Origin: an uncultured bacterium | GTDB taxonomy: Bacteria > Patescibacteriota > Minisyncoccia > Phycocordibacterales > DATDWN01 | NCBI GenBank assembly: GCA_903861205.1 | Contig: CAIOTC010000020.1 | Location: forward strand, 1 to 39,975 | Reading direction: 5' to 3' | DNA: 39,975 bases | Shown here: positions 7,236 through 15,934 of the stretch, piece after piece | How the letters are laid out: every line of letters starts with the position of its first letter | How positions within the stretch are numbered: position 1 is the stretch's first letter | Translations under genes and position numbers: made by a program | The notes under the pieces: model-generated | What the model was told of the DNA's origin: nothing | What the model saw: the letters and a program-made list of their open reading frames with translations, nothing else | Database searches by the model: none

Positions 7236-7862
7236 ATGTCTGACTTTAAAAATTTACACTTGGATCCCGGTGAGCATGTCATTTTGGAAGTTCGCAAGCA
7301 CTGGATCGTTTTTGCCGGCATTGCCGTTTCCATGCTTTTTGCCATGATTTTGCCACTGGCAGTTTTTGTAGCGGTTAAAATTTTCATGCCGCAAGTTTTT
7401 AATGTGATCAATTTTCCCGAGAGTTTTAATGTTTCAGCTTTCGTTTTATTTTTCTACTGCTTGTGGGTTTTATTTCTCTGGGCGTCGTTTTTCGTGCAGT
7501 GGACGAAATATTATTTGGACGTTTGGTATGTGACGGAAAAAAGAATAATCGATATTTCCCAGAAAAAAATTTTTGACCGTGAGATTTCCAATCTGCGTTT
7601 CGACAAAATTCAAGACATTACTATCGACGTGCGCGGATTTATCCCGACATTTCTGGGTTTTGGAAATATCAAAGTGGAGACAGCCAGCGAAGAAGGTTTT
7701 GATTTTGTCATGAATACAGTCCGCCATCCTGACGAAGTTCGGCGAGTTATTTTTAGCCAGCACAACGAAATAGGGGATTCGCCGGTTCAATATGCCAAAG
7801 AAACTGCTGAGGCGGAAGTGAACGAGGCGAACGAGGCAAATGGGGCGAAAGAAAACTCCTAA
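7236..7862 (+). CDS. Membrane protein with bacterial PH domain (bPH_2/YdbT-like)
   Basis: 208 aa from ATG 7236; the track ORF begins at an upstream TTG inside the repeat. An N-terminal cytosolic stretch (LDPGEHVILEVRKHW) is followed by two transmembrane helices (about 25-50 and 65-90), then YYLDVWYVTEKRIIDISQKKIFDREISNLRFDKIQDITIDVRGFIPTFLGFGNIKVETA, the standard bPH_2 pattern (V(T/N)..RI....G.....I.f..I.di.v...G....lG.G.i.i.t). The C-terminus is an Asn/Glu/Ala-rich tail (EVNEANEANGAKE). The family is widespread in Gram-positive and CPR membranes; its ligand is unknown. Confidence 0.8.
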   Translation: MSDFKNLHLDPGEHVILEVRKHWIVFAGIAVSMLFAMILPLAVFVAVKIFMPQVFNVINFPESFNVSAFVLFFYCLWVLFLWASFFVQWTKYYLDVWYVTEKRIIDISQKKIFDREISNLRFDKIQDITIDVRGFIPTFLGFGNIKVETASEEGFDFVMNTVRHPDEVRRVIFSQHNEIGDSPVQYAKETAEAEVNEANEANGAKENS

Positions 7863-7863
7863 T

Positions 7864-7928
7864 TACACCACATTTTAAAAATTACAAAGACGGCCATTGT
7901 AGTTGTTGATTTTGTGGTGTAGTTTTTT
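7864..7928 (+). terminator. Possible terminator with long loop (ACACCACA...TGTGGTGT)
   Basis: TACACCACA just after the PH-protein stop pairs with TGTGGTGTA at 7913-7921, followed by GTTTTTT. The ~40-nt loop makes it a weak call. The left part, AATTACACCACATTTTAAAAA, recurs exactly after rseP (37126). Confidence 0.4.
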
Positions 7929-7955
7929 GTTGTTTTTATGGGTGCGTGATACAAT
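7927..7955 (+). promoter_or_regulatory. Promoter of eno-gpmA
   Basis: TTGTTG (7927-7932), 17-bp spacer, TACAAT (7950-7955). The ATG of eno is 38 nt further on, so unlike many genes here this mRNA has a leader. Confidence 0.6.
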
Positions 7956-7957
7956 GA

Positions 7958-9313
<1,356 letters not shown>

Positions 9314-9323
9314 AAATATTCAA

Positions 9324-10067
9324 ATGTCAAAAATAATTTTACTTCGTCATGGTTTGAGCCAGTGGAATTTGGAAAATAAATTTACCGGTTGGACTGATGT
9401 GCCGCTTGCACCACAGGGAGAAGAAGAAGCTAAAAGAGCAGGAGAATTGGTAAAAAATTCAGACATTAAATTTGACTTAGCCTTCTGCTCTGTTTTGGAG
9501 AGAGCAATAAAAACTTTGAATATTGTTTTGAAAGAAATTGGTGAAGAAGAAATTCCTAAAATTTTTTCTTGGCGGTTGAATGAAAGACATTATGGCGTGC
9601 TTCAAGGTTTGAACAAAAAAGAAATCGCCGAAAAATATGGCGACGAGCAGACAAATCTGTGGCGTCGGTCGTATGATGTTCGTCCGCCACTCTTGTCTTC
9701 GGACGATCCGACCGCTCCGAAAAATCAGGAAAAGTATAAAGATATTCCAGCTGGGGAGTTACCTTTGGGTGAATCCCTCAAAGATTGCGAAGCCAGGGTT
9801 ATGCCTTTGTGGTACGATGAAATTTTACCAAAAATAAAAGATGGTAAAAACATTTTAATTAGCCTTAGCGGAAATTCGTGCCGGGCGATTGTAAAAAACC
9901 TTGATAATATTTCTGATGGTGAAATTGCCGGATTAAATATTCCCACCGCCGAACCACTGGTTTATGAATTTGACGAAAATGGAAATCAGATCAAACATTA
10001 TTATTTATCGCCGGAAGATGTCATTACCGCCAAAATAGAATCAGTTAAAAAGCAAAGCAAGGTGTGA
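9324..10067 (+). CDS. gpmA: 2,3-bisphosphoglycerate-dependent phosphoglycerate mutase, second catalytic His replaced by Ser
   Basis: Interconverts 3- and 2-phosphoglycerate. 247 aa, collinear with E. coli GpmA. Phospho-acceptor His9 is in LLRHGLSQWN, Arg60 in SVLERAIKT, and the acid/base Glu87 in LNERHYGVLQGLNK. The C-terminal signature, normally AHGNSLRA, reads SLSGNSCRAIVKNLDN here: the second catalytic His (His184 in E. coli) is Ser182 (codon AGC). The rest of the domain, including LNIPTAEPLVYEFDENG, is well conserved, so this is not general decay. Activity may be altered, or the residue compensated. Start ATG 9324, 10 nt after eno. Confidence 0.93.
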   Translation: MSKIILLRHGLSQWNLENKFTGWTDVPLAPQGEEEAKRAGELVKNSDIKFDLAFCSVLERAIKTLNIVLKEIGEEEIPKIFSWRLNERHYGVLQGLNKKEIAEKYGDEQTNLWRRSYDVRPPLLSSDDPTAPKNQEKYKDIPAGELPLGESLKDCEARVMPLWYDEILPKIKDGKNILISLSGNSCRAIVKNLDNISDGEIAGLNIPTAEPLVYEFDENGNQIKHYYLSPEDVITAKIESVKKQSKV

Positions 10068-10070
10068 GTT

Positions 10071-10249
10071 ACAAAATTTCGTTGAGCCACCACTTTTCTG
10101 GCACATTGCGCAGACAATTTAGAAAACAACGACGCAGCTGTGCGGGGCACACAGCGAGAAGATTGTTTTCTTAGATTGGCGAGCAGGAAGAAAAATCGCA
10201 GCAGCGATTTATTCTGGTGACGGAAAAGTGGTGGGTCGTAAGAAATTTA
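10071..10249. repeat. Fold-back element, family copy D
   Basis: Ends: ACAAAATTTCGTTGAGCCACCACTTTTCTGG and CGGAAAAGTGGTGGGTCGTAAGAAATTTAA. Internal parts TGCGCAGACAATTTAGAAAACAA and TTGTTTTCTTAGATTG also pair, as do CAGCTGTGC and GGGCACAC in part. Both arms reappear, inverted, in copy E. It fills the gap after gpmA. Confidence 0.8.
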
Positions 10250-10268
10250 ATAACTCGGAATTGTGTAG

Positions 10269-10274
10269 TAAAAT
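10269..10274 (+). promoter_or_regulatory. -10 box, leaderless metallophosphoesterase gene
   Basis: TAAAAT-atattc-ATG, a 6-nt gap identical to that at other leaderless-type starts in this window. Confidence 0.55.
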
Positions 10275-10280
10275 ATATTC

Positions 10281-11396
10281 ATGGACAAGTTAGATAAAAT
10301 TCACAAACATTTTTTCTTTCCGATATTTTTCATCACGCTTTTTGTTATCTCCCTTTTCACGGCGATGATGGTGCTTCTCTCGCTCGGCAACAGTCAAACA
10401 CTTTTGCAGTTTGCCGTTTTGATCGCGGTTACGCCAATCTTGTTTATTTTATCCAATATTCTGTACAGATATTTCGATAACTTTTTTGTCCGCATTTTGT
10501 ACATTTTCAGCTCGTATATCGGCGGGCTTTTTCTGTTGTGGTTTTTTGCTTCGATTGTTTTGGCGGTGTTTTACGTTTTGTTTTTATTTGTTGGACCGGC
10601 ATATTTTTTTGCAGTTTCCATTTTACTGTATTCTCTTGCCACACTTTTTTTCATGATAGGCATTTTGCAGGCCAAGAAAGTTAAAATTACCAGATACGAA
10701 ATGCCGGCGCCGGCCAAGCACGAATCTCTCAAAGGTAAAAAATTTGCCCTCGTGGCCGACATGCATCTCGGTCCGGTTAATCAGGAAAAATTTGCCCGCA
10801 GAATTTTCCGGAAAATCATAAATGAAAAATCGGACGCTGTTCTTTTTCCGGGCGACATGTTCGATAGCGAATGTTACGGCGATGTGGAAAATATTAGAAA
10901 AGAAATCAAAGTTTTGACAGACGCGGTGCCGGTGTTTTTTTCGCCCGGCAATCATGAGCAATACGGACCGTTCAATCATTTTATTCAAATTGCTTCCGAC
11001 GGTGGAATGACTGTTCTTATCGACGAAAAAATAAATTTTCTAGGTGTGCCGATTTTTGCTCTGAATTTCCGACAGACGAAAAGGATGGACGAAATCGAAA
11101 AATTAATTAATGAAAATATTTCGCCCGAAAACCCGGCCATTGTTTTAAATCACGAACCGGTTTTCCATGATTTGCTCTCGAAGGCCGGTGCGTTTCTGGT
11201 TGTTTCCGGTCACACTCACAATGGACAGTTCTGGCCGGGCAATTATATTACCGATTTTTTCTTTTATAAAAAATTTACCTACGGTTTGCAAAATTACGGC
11301 GGACTTTCCAGCATCACCACGAGTGGAATCGGCACATATGGCCCGGCCATCAGAACGTTCAACACTCCGGAAATTGTGATAATAAATTTTGTTTGA
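10281..11396 (+). CDS. Membrane-anchored metallophosphoesterase (YkuE-like)
   Basis: 371 aa. Residues 1-130 hold four or five hydrophobic helices (e.g. FFITLFVISLFTAMMVLL, ILFILSNILYRY, LFLLWFFASIVLAVFYVLFLFVG). Residues ~148-371 form a calcineurin-like phosphoesterase with all motifs: VADMHLGP (DxH), FPGDMFD (GDxxD), FFSPGNHEQYG (GNHE), VLNHEP, and VSGHTHNGQFWPG (GHTHxGQ). These residues bind two metals. YkuE-like relatives act on envelope lipids or nucleotide-linked phosphoesters; the substrate here is unknown. The TATA-like box 6 nt before the ATG supports the start. Confidence 0.88.
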   Translation: MDKLDKIHKHFFFPIFFITLFVISLFTAMMVLLSLGNSQTLLQFAVLIAVTPILFILSNILYRYFDNFFVRILYIFSSYIGGLFLLWFFASIVLAVFYVLFLFVGPAYFFAVSILLYSLATLFFMIGILQAKKVKITRYEMPAPAKHESLKGKKFALVADMHLGPVNQEKFARRIFRKIINEKSDAVLFPGDMFDSECYGDVENIRKEIKVLTDAVPVFFSPGNHEQYGPFNHFIQIASDGGMTVLIDEKINFLGVPIFALNFRQTKRMDEIEKLINENISPENPAIVLNHEPVFHDLLSKAGAFLVVSGHTHNGQFWPGNYITDFFFYKKFTYGLQNYGGLSSITTSGIGTYGPAIRTFNTPEIVIINFV

Positions 11397-11398
11397 TT

Positions 11399-12754
11399 TT
11401 AACCATTAACGCCTTTACGTTGCCATTTTTGCCATTTGACTTCCTGCTTTCTCATGAGTCCCCAGACAGATCTGACTAACGCGTTCAGTTCGACGAAAGT
11501 GGCCACGTAAAATAGAAGCCAGCCGATTGGCATGAGGAGATAAAAAGATAATTTTTTGTTTTTTTCTTTTGCAAAAAATCCCTGAACGAAAAACATTGAG
11601 CCAACCACTATTATGCCGGATATGAAAGAAGAAAAGTCGTGCGTCCATAAAGAATAAATATACAAAAATCCAACGAAAAAAAGTTCCAGCGACAGTTGGA
11701 GTTCGCCGAAATATGCCAGAGGCAGAACGATCATGGTCAGCATTTTGACATGTCTGTCTTCGGTGCTGAAAAATAGTTGTTTGTTGTCCTTGAATGTTTC
11801 GAAGCGTCCGCGTTTCCAGCGGAGTCGCTGCTTCATCAGCCCACCGATGTCACTTGCTCCCTCGGTGTAAACAACCGCGTCTTCGACATAAGCGATTCTC
11901 ATGCCGGCGTCCTGGATGCGTACCGAGAGGTCGATGTCCTCGGTGATATTTTTAGTGTTGTAAACTCCGACTTTCTCGAAAACTTCTCGCCGAAAAGCGC
12001 CGGCCGCTCCGCCGATAATGTAAATGGTGTTCATAAACGAATCGGCCTTTTTGAAATAAAAAGAAAACATGAATTCGAGTTGCTGGATGGTGCCGATGAT
12101 TGATTTGGTGTTTCCGATTTTGACATTGCCGACCGCGGCGGAAACATTTCCATCCGCAAAACATTTGACGAAATTTAGAACGGCGTGTTTGTCGACGGCG
12201 CAATCTGCGTCAATCGACATCAGAATTTCACCGTTGGAAATTTTGATGGCGGTGTTTAGCGCCGCGCCCTTCCCGCCATTTTCTTTGTAACGATAAATTA
12301 TTTTTATTGGGTTGTCTGTTTTGGCGTAGTTTCTCAAAAAATTTTTAATGAGAGCATCGGAGTTGTCGGTCGATCCGTCGTTGATTATGATGAGTTCCAG
12401 ATTCGTGTAAGTGCTTTGGAGCAATGTCTCGACAGTATTTAAAATTCCGAATTCTTCATTCCATGCCGGTATCATGACGGAGACCAGCGGTTTGTATTGT
12501 TCGATTTTGTTTTTTAATTTTCTTCTTTTGTAAGCTGTTTTGATGCTATCCCATGGACTGACCAGCATGTAAATAAAATACTTCGTCAAAAGTATACTCG
12601 CGAAAAAAATAATAAATCCTCTCAAAATGGGGAAGTCTTGTTTGGTTTCAGGTGTAAGTATGAAAACTGAAATGATGATTCCGAAAGTAATGAAATAGAG
12701 TGCTGAATACACAAGAATTTTCTTCGTGGAGCTAGAGAAGATCGTTTTGATCAT
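11399..12754 (-). CDS. Processive membrane GT2 glycosyltransferase (PgaC/hyaluronan synthase-like)
   Basis: 451 aa. Two N-terminal transmembrane helices are followed by a GT-A domain: VSVMIPAWNEE near 91-101, IIINDGSTDNSDALI (nucleotide binding), MSIDADCAVD (DxD), TEDIDLSVRIQDAG (acceptor/catalytic Asp) and QRLRWKRGRFE (Q/RxxRW, typical of processive synthases). Three or four transmembrane helices follow, forming the export channel in relatives. It probably polymerises and secretes a surface polysaccharide such as poly-N-acetylglucosamine; the sugar is not deducible. The start overlaps the upstream small membrane gene by 23 nt, implying coupled translation. Confidence 0.9.
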   Translation of the reverse strand: MIKTIFSSSTKKILVYSALYFITFGIIISVFILTPETKQDFPILRGFIIFFASILLTKYFIYMLVSPWDSIKTAYKRRKLKNKIEQYKPLVSVMIPAWNEEFGILNTVETLLQSTYTNLELIIINDGSTDNSDALIKNFLRNYAKTDNPIKIIYRYKENGGKGAALNTAIKISNGEILMSIDADCAVDKHAVLNFVKCFADGNVSAAVGNVKIGNTKSIIGTIQQLEFMFSFYFKKADSFMNTIYIIGGAAGAFRREVFEKVGVYNTKNITEDIDLSVRIQDAGMRIAYVEDAVVYTEGASDIGGLMKQRLRWKRGRFETFKDNKQLFFSTEDRHVKMLTMIVLPLAYFGELQLSLELFFVGFLYIYSLWTHDFSSFISGIIVVGSMFFVQGFFAKEKNKKLSFYLLMPIGWLLFYVATFVELNALVRSVWGLMRKQEVKWQKWQRKGVNG

Positions 12755-12998
12755 TGTGTGAAATAATATCGGCTAATAATTTTGAGCACATGTTCGAGAG
12801 AAAAATGAGCGTTAAAAACAAACTTAAAATTTTGTAGCTGAAAATGGTGATAACAGTAAAAAAATAGAAAATGAGAAGCCCGCCGAAAAATATGTTGGCC
12901 AAGATGGCGACTGTCGCCAGGACAACATAAACTATGCTCCATAATTTATAAAGAGCTTTCGGGTAGTGTTTACTCAAATGATATATGTCGGTTTTCAT
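12732..12998 (-). CDS. Small membrane protein coupled to the glycosyltransferase
   Basis: 88 aa with two long hydrophobic stretches, WSIVYVVLATVAILANIFFGGLLIFYFFTVITIF and ILSLFLTLIFLSNMC, and a Lys/His-containing N-terminus. It overlaps the glycosyltransferase ORF by 23 nt and lies upstream in the same transcript. A small membrane partner is common for exopolysaccharide synthases (PgaD with PgaC), and this could be an analogue, but no sequence similarity to PgaD is claimed. The 227 nt between it and 13226 contain only the upstream region of the next gene. Confidence 0.65.
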   Translation of the reverse strand: MKTDIYHLSKHYPKALYKLWSIVYVVLATVAILANIFFGGLLIFYFFTVITIFSYKILSLFLTLIFLSNMCSKLLADIISHNDQNDLL

Positions 12999-13123
12999 AG
13001 TTTTTTCAAATTATGAAAACTTGAAATATGATGAAGCGGTCAATAGTTGCTCAATCAGGCCAAAATAGTCGCATATGAGAATGAATTGAGAGTGAATGAT
13101 GAAATGATGAAGTTATTTCTTAC

Positions 13124-13176
13124 CTTTATTTTTTTTTCATTACTTTGAGTTAAATTTCATCGGTTACCAGATTCGG
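13124..13176 (+). promoter_or_regulatory. Upstream element shared by the two secreted repeat-protein genes (copy 1)
   Basis: CTTTATTTTTTTTTCAT followed by AGTTAAATTT...GGTTACCAGATT. The same 17-mer and a degenerate copy of what follows (AGTTTATATTT...GTTATCAGATT) occur at 13683-13737 before the second gene. Probably a shared promoter or regulator site; no clear -35/-10 can be assigned. Confidence 0.5.
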
Positions 13177-13225
13177 GCAAATATTTTCCGCTTATCCGAA
13201 TTACCAACACTAACTGACAAACACC

Positions 13226-13597
13226 ATGAATAAACTCAACAAATCAATCGCATTAAAAGCAGTGCTTCCAGTTCTTGGATTAGCATTTCTTCTGGCCCTT
13301 TCAGTCGGACCGGCTTTCGCTTTTGCAGACAAAGATGACAGAATGATGACAGACAAAGATAGAGACAACGTAGTGGCGCCAACAACAGTAGCGCCGGCAA
13401 CATATCCGTATAGTTACGGTTACAGTTACGGCGCAAGCTATCCGTATAGCTACGGCACAAGCTATAGCTATCCGTACAGTTACGGTTACAGCTACCCATA
13501 CAGTTATGGCTCAAGCTATAGTTACCCATATAGTTACGGCAATAGTTACGGCGCAAGTTACAGCTACCCATACAGCTACGGATACAGCATCATCTAA
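13226..13597 (+). CDS. Secreted Tyr/Ser/Gly-rich repeat protein (YPYSYG repeats)
   Basis: 123 aa. The signal peptide MNKLNKSIALKAVLPVLGLAFLLALSVGPAFAFA has a likely cleavage after AFA. An acidic, Asp/Lys-rich segment (DKDDRMMTDKDRDNVV) follows, then about 70 residues of tandem YPYSYG, YSYGASYPYSYG and related units. The mature protein has almost no other residue types. Regular aromatic/Gly spacing is typical of self-assembling or adhesive surface proteins, but that is inference. The DNA repeats in ~23-bp units with synonymous variation, so the protein pattern is being conserved. It is paired with the next gene by shared upstream sequence. Confidence 0.75.
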   Translation: MNKLNKSIALKAVLPVLGLAFLLALSVGPAFAFADKDDRMMTDKDRDNVVAPTTVAPATYPYSYGYSYGASYPYSYGTSYSYPYSYGYSYPYSYGSSYSYPYSYGNSYGASYSYPYSYGYSII

Positions 13598-13638
13598 TTT
13601 TGCCCGTAACTCTGGTAACAAAATAAAACTGTAAAAAT

Positions 13639-13668
13639 TAAACCTCGAGCCAGTCTCGGGGTTTAATA
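13639..13668 (+). terminator. Hairpin after the YPYSYG gene
   Basis: TTAAACCTCGAG-ccagt-CTCGGGGTTTAA is a 12-bp stem with one G-U; the tail (TATTG) is a poor T-run, so terminator function is probable rather than certain. Confidence 0.55.
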
Positions 13669-13682
13669 TTGCCCGACCTCCG

Positions 13683-13737
13683 CTTTATTTTTTTTTCATA
13701 AGATTAGTTTATATTTTTACGCGTGTTATCAGATTGA
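13683..13737 (+). promoter_or_regulatory. Upstream element shared by the two secreted repeat-protein genes (copy 2)
   Basis: Exact CTTTATTTTTTTTTCAT, then AGTTTATATTT and TTATCAGATTG, matching copy 1 at 13124. Confidence 0.5.
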
Positions 13738-13823
13738 AAGAACCAATTACCAGCACTAATGAAGTTCCAATTAACAGAAATTATCAGAATTACCCAATTA
13801 CCTCTAACCTTACAAACACGAAT

Positions 13824-14528
13824 ATGATTAAAAACATTAAAAAATTATTGATGCCTGTCCTGAGTCTTGTACTCGCTCTCGGGCTTACGCTTTCGCCGAC
13901 TTTTGCTTTAGCAGAAGGAAGGCACAATAGCGGAAACAATGGAGGATGGAATCGAGGAAACAATAATCGAAGCTTCAGCTATAACAGAAACAACTCGAAT
14001 GTTGTTTCGAGTATCGGTGATGGAGACGGTGATGCCGATGATATTGTAGCAGCTCCGGCAATTAATTCTTACAGTTATGGCACAGCATATCCGACATACG
14101 GCACATCTTACGGATATGGTGGATATGGAACAACTTATGGTTCCGCAATTTCACCGGTAGTTTCGCCAACATTTGCGCCGGTAGTTAATCCGGTTGTGGC
14201 TCCGGTGGTTAATCCGGTGGTTGCTCCCGTGGTCAATCCGGTTTTTGCGCCGGTTGTAAATCCAGTGGTTGCGCCAGTCGTTAACCCAGTTTTCGCTCCG
14301 GTAGTTAATCCAGTGGTCGCCCCGGTTGTCGATCCAGTCTTTGCGCCAGTAGTCAATCCAGTTCCAGCACCAGTTGTTTCGCCGACGTTTGCACCAGTGG
14401 TTAATCCAGTTACAGCTCCGGTAGCAACGCCAACATACGCACCGGTGGTTAATCCCGTTCCTGCACCGGTAGTCAGTCCGACATACGCGCCGGTAGTCAA
14501 CCCAGTTTCTGCCCCGATTGTTTACTAG
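13824..14528 (+). CDS. Secreted protein with Tyr/Gly-rich head and Pro-Val repeat rod
   Basis: 234 aa from ATG 13824, which opens a clear signal peptide MIKNIKKLLMPVLSLVLALGLTLSPTFALA; the 30 codons upstream in the track ORF are not signal-like. After an Asn/Arg/Gly segment and an Asp-rich patch (GDGDGDADDI) comes a Tyr/Gly/Ser region (SYGTAYPTYGTSYGYGGYG) resembling the preceding gene. Then follow ~16 tandem 8-residue units of the form (A/S)PVVNPV(V/F/P/T), encoded by a ~24-bp DNA repeat. Such Pro-rich stalks usually span cell wall or surface layers. There is no sortase motif or C-terminal membrane anchor. Confidence 0.75.
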   Translation: MIKNIKKLLMPVLSLVLALGLTLSPTFALAEGRHNSGNNGGWNRGNNNRSFSYNRNNSNVVSSIGDGDGDADDIVAAPAINSYSYGTAYPTYGTSYGYGGYGTTYGSAISPVVSPTFAPVVNPVVAPVVNPVVAPVVNPVFAPVVNPVVAPVVNPVFAPVVNPVVAPVVDPVFAPVVNPVPAPVVSPTFAPVVNPVTAPVATPTYAPVVNPVPAPVVSPTYAPVVNPVSAPIVY

Positions 14529-14620
14529 TTGTATGACAGCAACTCCGCCAGACTCAGAACGCAAGAACTCAAAATATCACGAGGTTCATGTCATTTTTGA
14601 CAGTATCTGATAACAAAAAA

Positions 14621-14649
14621 CACAAAGCCCGCGTTTGCGGGTTTTTGTG
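14621..14649 (+). terminator. Intrinsic terminator
   Basis: CACAAAGCCCGC-gttt-GCGGGTTTTTGTG with a T-run inside the distal arm. Confidence 0.8.
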
Positions 14650-14658
14650 ACAATTGTT

Positions 14659-14946
14659 TTGAATAAAAATTTCTTACGACCCGCCACTTTTCCGTCACCA
14701 GAATAATTTTCAATGGATTTCCTGTGTCATCCCCGCGCAGGCGGGGATCCAGTTCAAACTCTAGATTCCCCAAACATAATTTTCTACTGAAAATTTGTTC
14801 GGGCCCACCTCGGCCCGCCGGCCTCCGGTCTTGCGAACAGATAAAATCTGTTCTCACCTTCGCGGGAATGACAACTTTTTTAAAATGGTTCCGCAATGTG
14901 CCGGAAAAGTGCCGGCTCGACGAAATTTTTATTCAAATCAATTATG
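14659..14946. repeat. Fold-back element, family copy E, carrying a nested repeat
   Basis: Ends: TTGAATAAAAATTTCTTACGACCCGCCACTTTTCCG and CGGAAAAGTGCCGGCTCGACGAAATTTTTATTCAA. The inner flanks CCGTCACCAGAATAA and CCGCAATGTGCC match copy D, inverted. The middle of D is replaced by an ATTCCCGC-type element (14724-14873). Confidence 0.8.
14724..14873. repeat. ATTCCCGC-type inverted repeat nested in element E
   Basis: TGTCATCCCCGCGCAGGCGGGGATCC at the left and TTCGCGGGAATGACA at the right are complementary. The same family, in compact form, is at 29566-29635. Similar GTCATTCCCGC elements are widespread in bacteria. Confidence 0.75.
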
Positions 14947-14969
14947 TCACAAATTTCACTCTTGTACGT

Positions 14970-14975
14970 TATAAT
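14970..14975 (+). promoter_or_regulatory. -10 box, leaderless ECF sigma gene
   Basis: TATAAT-atgtaa-ATG, with TTGTAC only 7 bp upstream, so no good -35. The 6-nt gap matches the leaderless pattern. Confidence 0.6.
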
Positions 14976-14981
14976 ATGTAA

Positions 14982-15485
14982 ATGACGGAAAAAGAGGACT
15001 TCTCACGTCTTTATAATGAATATTTCAGTCCCATTTACCGCTACATTTATTTTCGAGTAGGCAGTAAAATGGACGCGGAGGACATCGTTCAAGAAGTTTT
15101 TTTGAAAGCTTTTTCGTCGGCTGAGCGTTATAATGATTTTGCCAGAATGCCGGTTTCGTTTTTTTATATTATTGCCAGAAACGCGGTCATCGATCATTTT
15201 CGCCGGAAAAAGATAATCGTGAACGATGAAGAAGTTCTTTTGTCCGTTCCAGACAAGGGAAGTTCGCCGGAGGAAAATGCCGCCACGGCTGAAGAAGTTC
15301 TGAAACTGCGCCAAAAAATTTCAGAGCTTCCGGAAATGGAAAAAGAAGCGGTAATTTTAAAATTTATGAATGGAATGGAAACGAAAGAAATTTGTCTAAT
15401 TTTAGGCAAGAGCGAAGAAGCGGTCCGCCAGCTCCAATCCAGAGGATTAAAAACATTACGAAAATTATTTAACGAACATGAATAA
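14982..15485 (+). CDS. ECF-type RNA polymerase sigma factor
   Basis: 167 aa with only regions sigma2 and sigma4. Sigma2: FSRLYNEYFSPIYRYIYFRVGSKMDAEDIVQEVFLKAFSSAERY (about 7-50), then FFYIIARNAVIDHFRRKK. Sigma4: LRQKISELPEMEKEAVILKFMNGMETKEICLILGKSEEAVRQLQSRGLKTLRKLF (about 109-163), a standard helix-turn-helix that reads the -35. The next gene, a one-helix membrane protein, overlaps by 8 nt, the normal layout for a sigma and its anti-sigma. It probably responds to an envelope signal; the third gene in the unit is a secreted protein. Confidence 0.92.
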   Translation: MTEKEDFSRLYNEYFSPIYRYIYFRVGSKMDAEDIVQEVFLKAFSSAERYNDFARMPVSFFYIIARNAVIDHFRRKKIIVNDEEVLLSVPDKGSSPEENAATAEEVLKLRQKISELPEMEKEAVILKFMNGMETKEICLILGKSEEAVRQLQSRGLKTLRKLFNEHE

Positions 15486-15873
15486 CGAAAAAGAAACAAT
15501 GACAGAAGAAATTTTGATCGAAAAAATCAAAAGCGTCGGCAGTTTGGTAAATCCGCCGGAGAGTTTGTTGCGATCAATTTTAAGTGAAAGTAACTGGCCC
15601 AAGGCAACGCCTAGGGCTGGAAAAATTCCGAGTCCGTTCTGGTTCCGTTTTGCCGTGACATCTTTTGCAGTTCTGTTCATCGTTCTAGTTGGCGGGTTTT
15701 CGTACAATCGCGTTCAAAATAGCACTGCGATCAATCCAACACCGAATCTAAACACACAAAGCGACGTTGTTTCCGTTTTGCCGGCTGACTCCTCAAACAA
15801 CAGCCTTGACCAAGATCTCAATATCGTCGACACCCAGCTCAAAACACTTGATGCGGATATAGCAAAGATTTAA
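15478..15873 (+). CDS. Probable membrane anti-sigma factor
   Basis: 131 aa, overlapping the sigma gene by 8 nt. The N-terminal ~55 residues are cytosolic (TEEILIEKIKSVGSLVNPPESLLRSIL). A single transmembrane helix, FWFRFAVTSFAVLFIVLVGGFSY, spans about 54-76, followed by a ~55-residue outside domain rich in Asn, Ser and Asp. No zinc-binding HxxxCxxC motif is seen, so it is not a ZAS-type anti-sigma. The assignment rests on gene order and topology. Confidence 0.65.
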   Translation: MNNEKETMTEEILIEKIKSVGSLVNPPESLLRSILSESNWPKATPRAGKIPSPFWFRFAVTSFAVLFIVLVGGFSYNRVQNSTAINPTPNLNTQSDVVSVLPADSSNNSLDQDLNIVDTQLKTLDADIAKI

Positions 15874-15884
15874 TGTCACGTTTT

Positions 15885-15923
15885 CTAATTCCCTGCGTTA
15901 TAGATGGCGAGGGGATTAGAAAT
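15885..15923 (+). other. Intercistronic hairpin in the sigma operon
   Basis: TTTCTAATTCCCT and AGGGGATTAGAAA form a 13-bp stem around a 13-nt loop between the anti-sigma gene and the secreted-protein gene. There is no T-run, so it may be a processing or stability element, or a partial attenuator that sets different expression for the third gene. Confidence 0.55.
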
Positions 15924-15934
15924 TAACAAATAAC

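Noticed and set aside
13390-13590. Possible CRISPR array
   Set aside because: Tandem units have no spacers and encode an in-frame YPYSYG repeat after a signal peptide.
14150-14520. Antisense Thr/Gly repeat ORF (14135-14500, -)
   Set aside because: Shadow of the Pro-Val repeat coding strand; the + frame has the signal peptide and stop.
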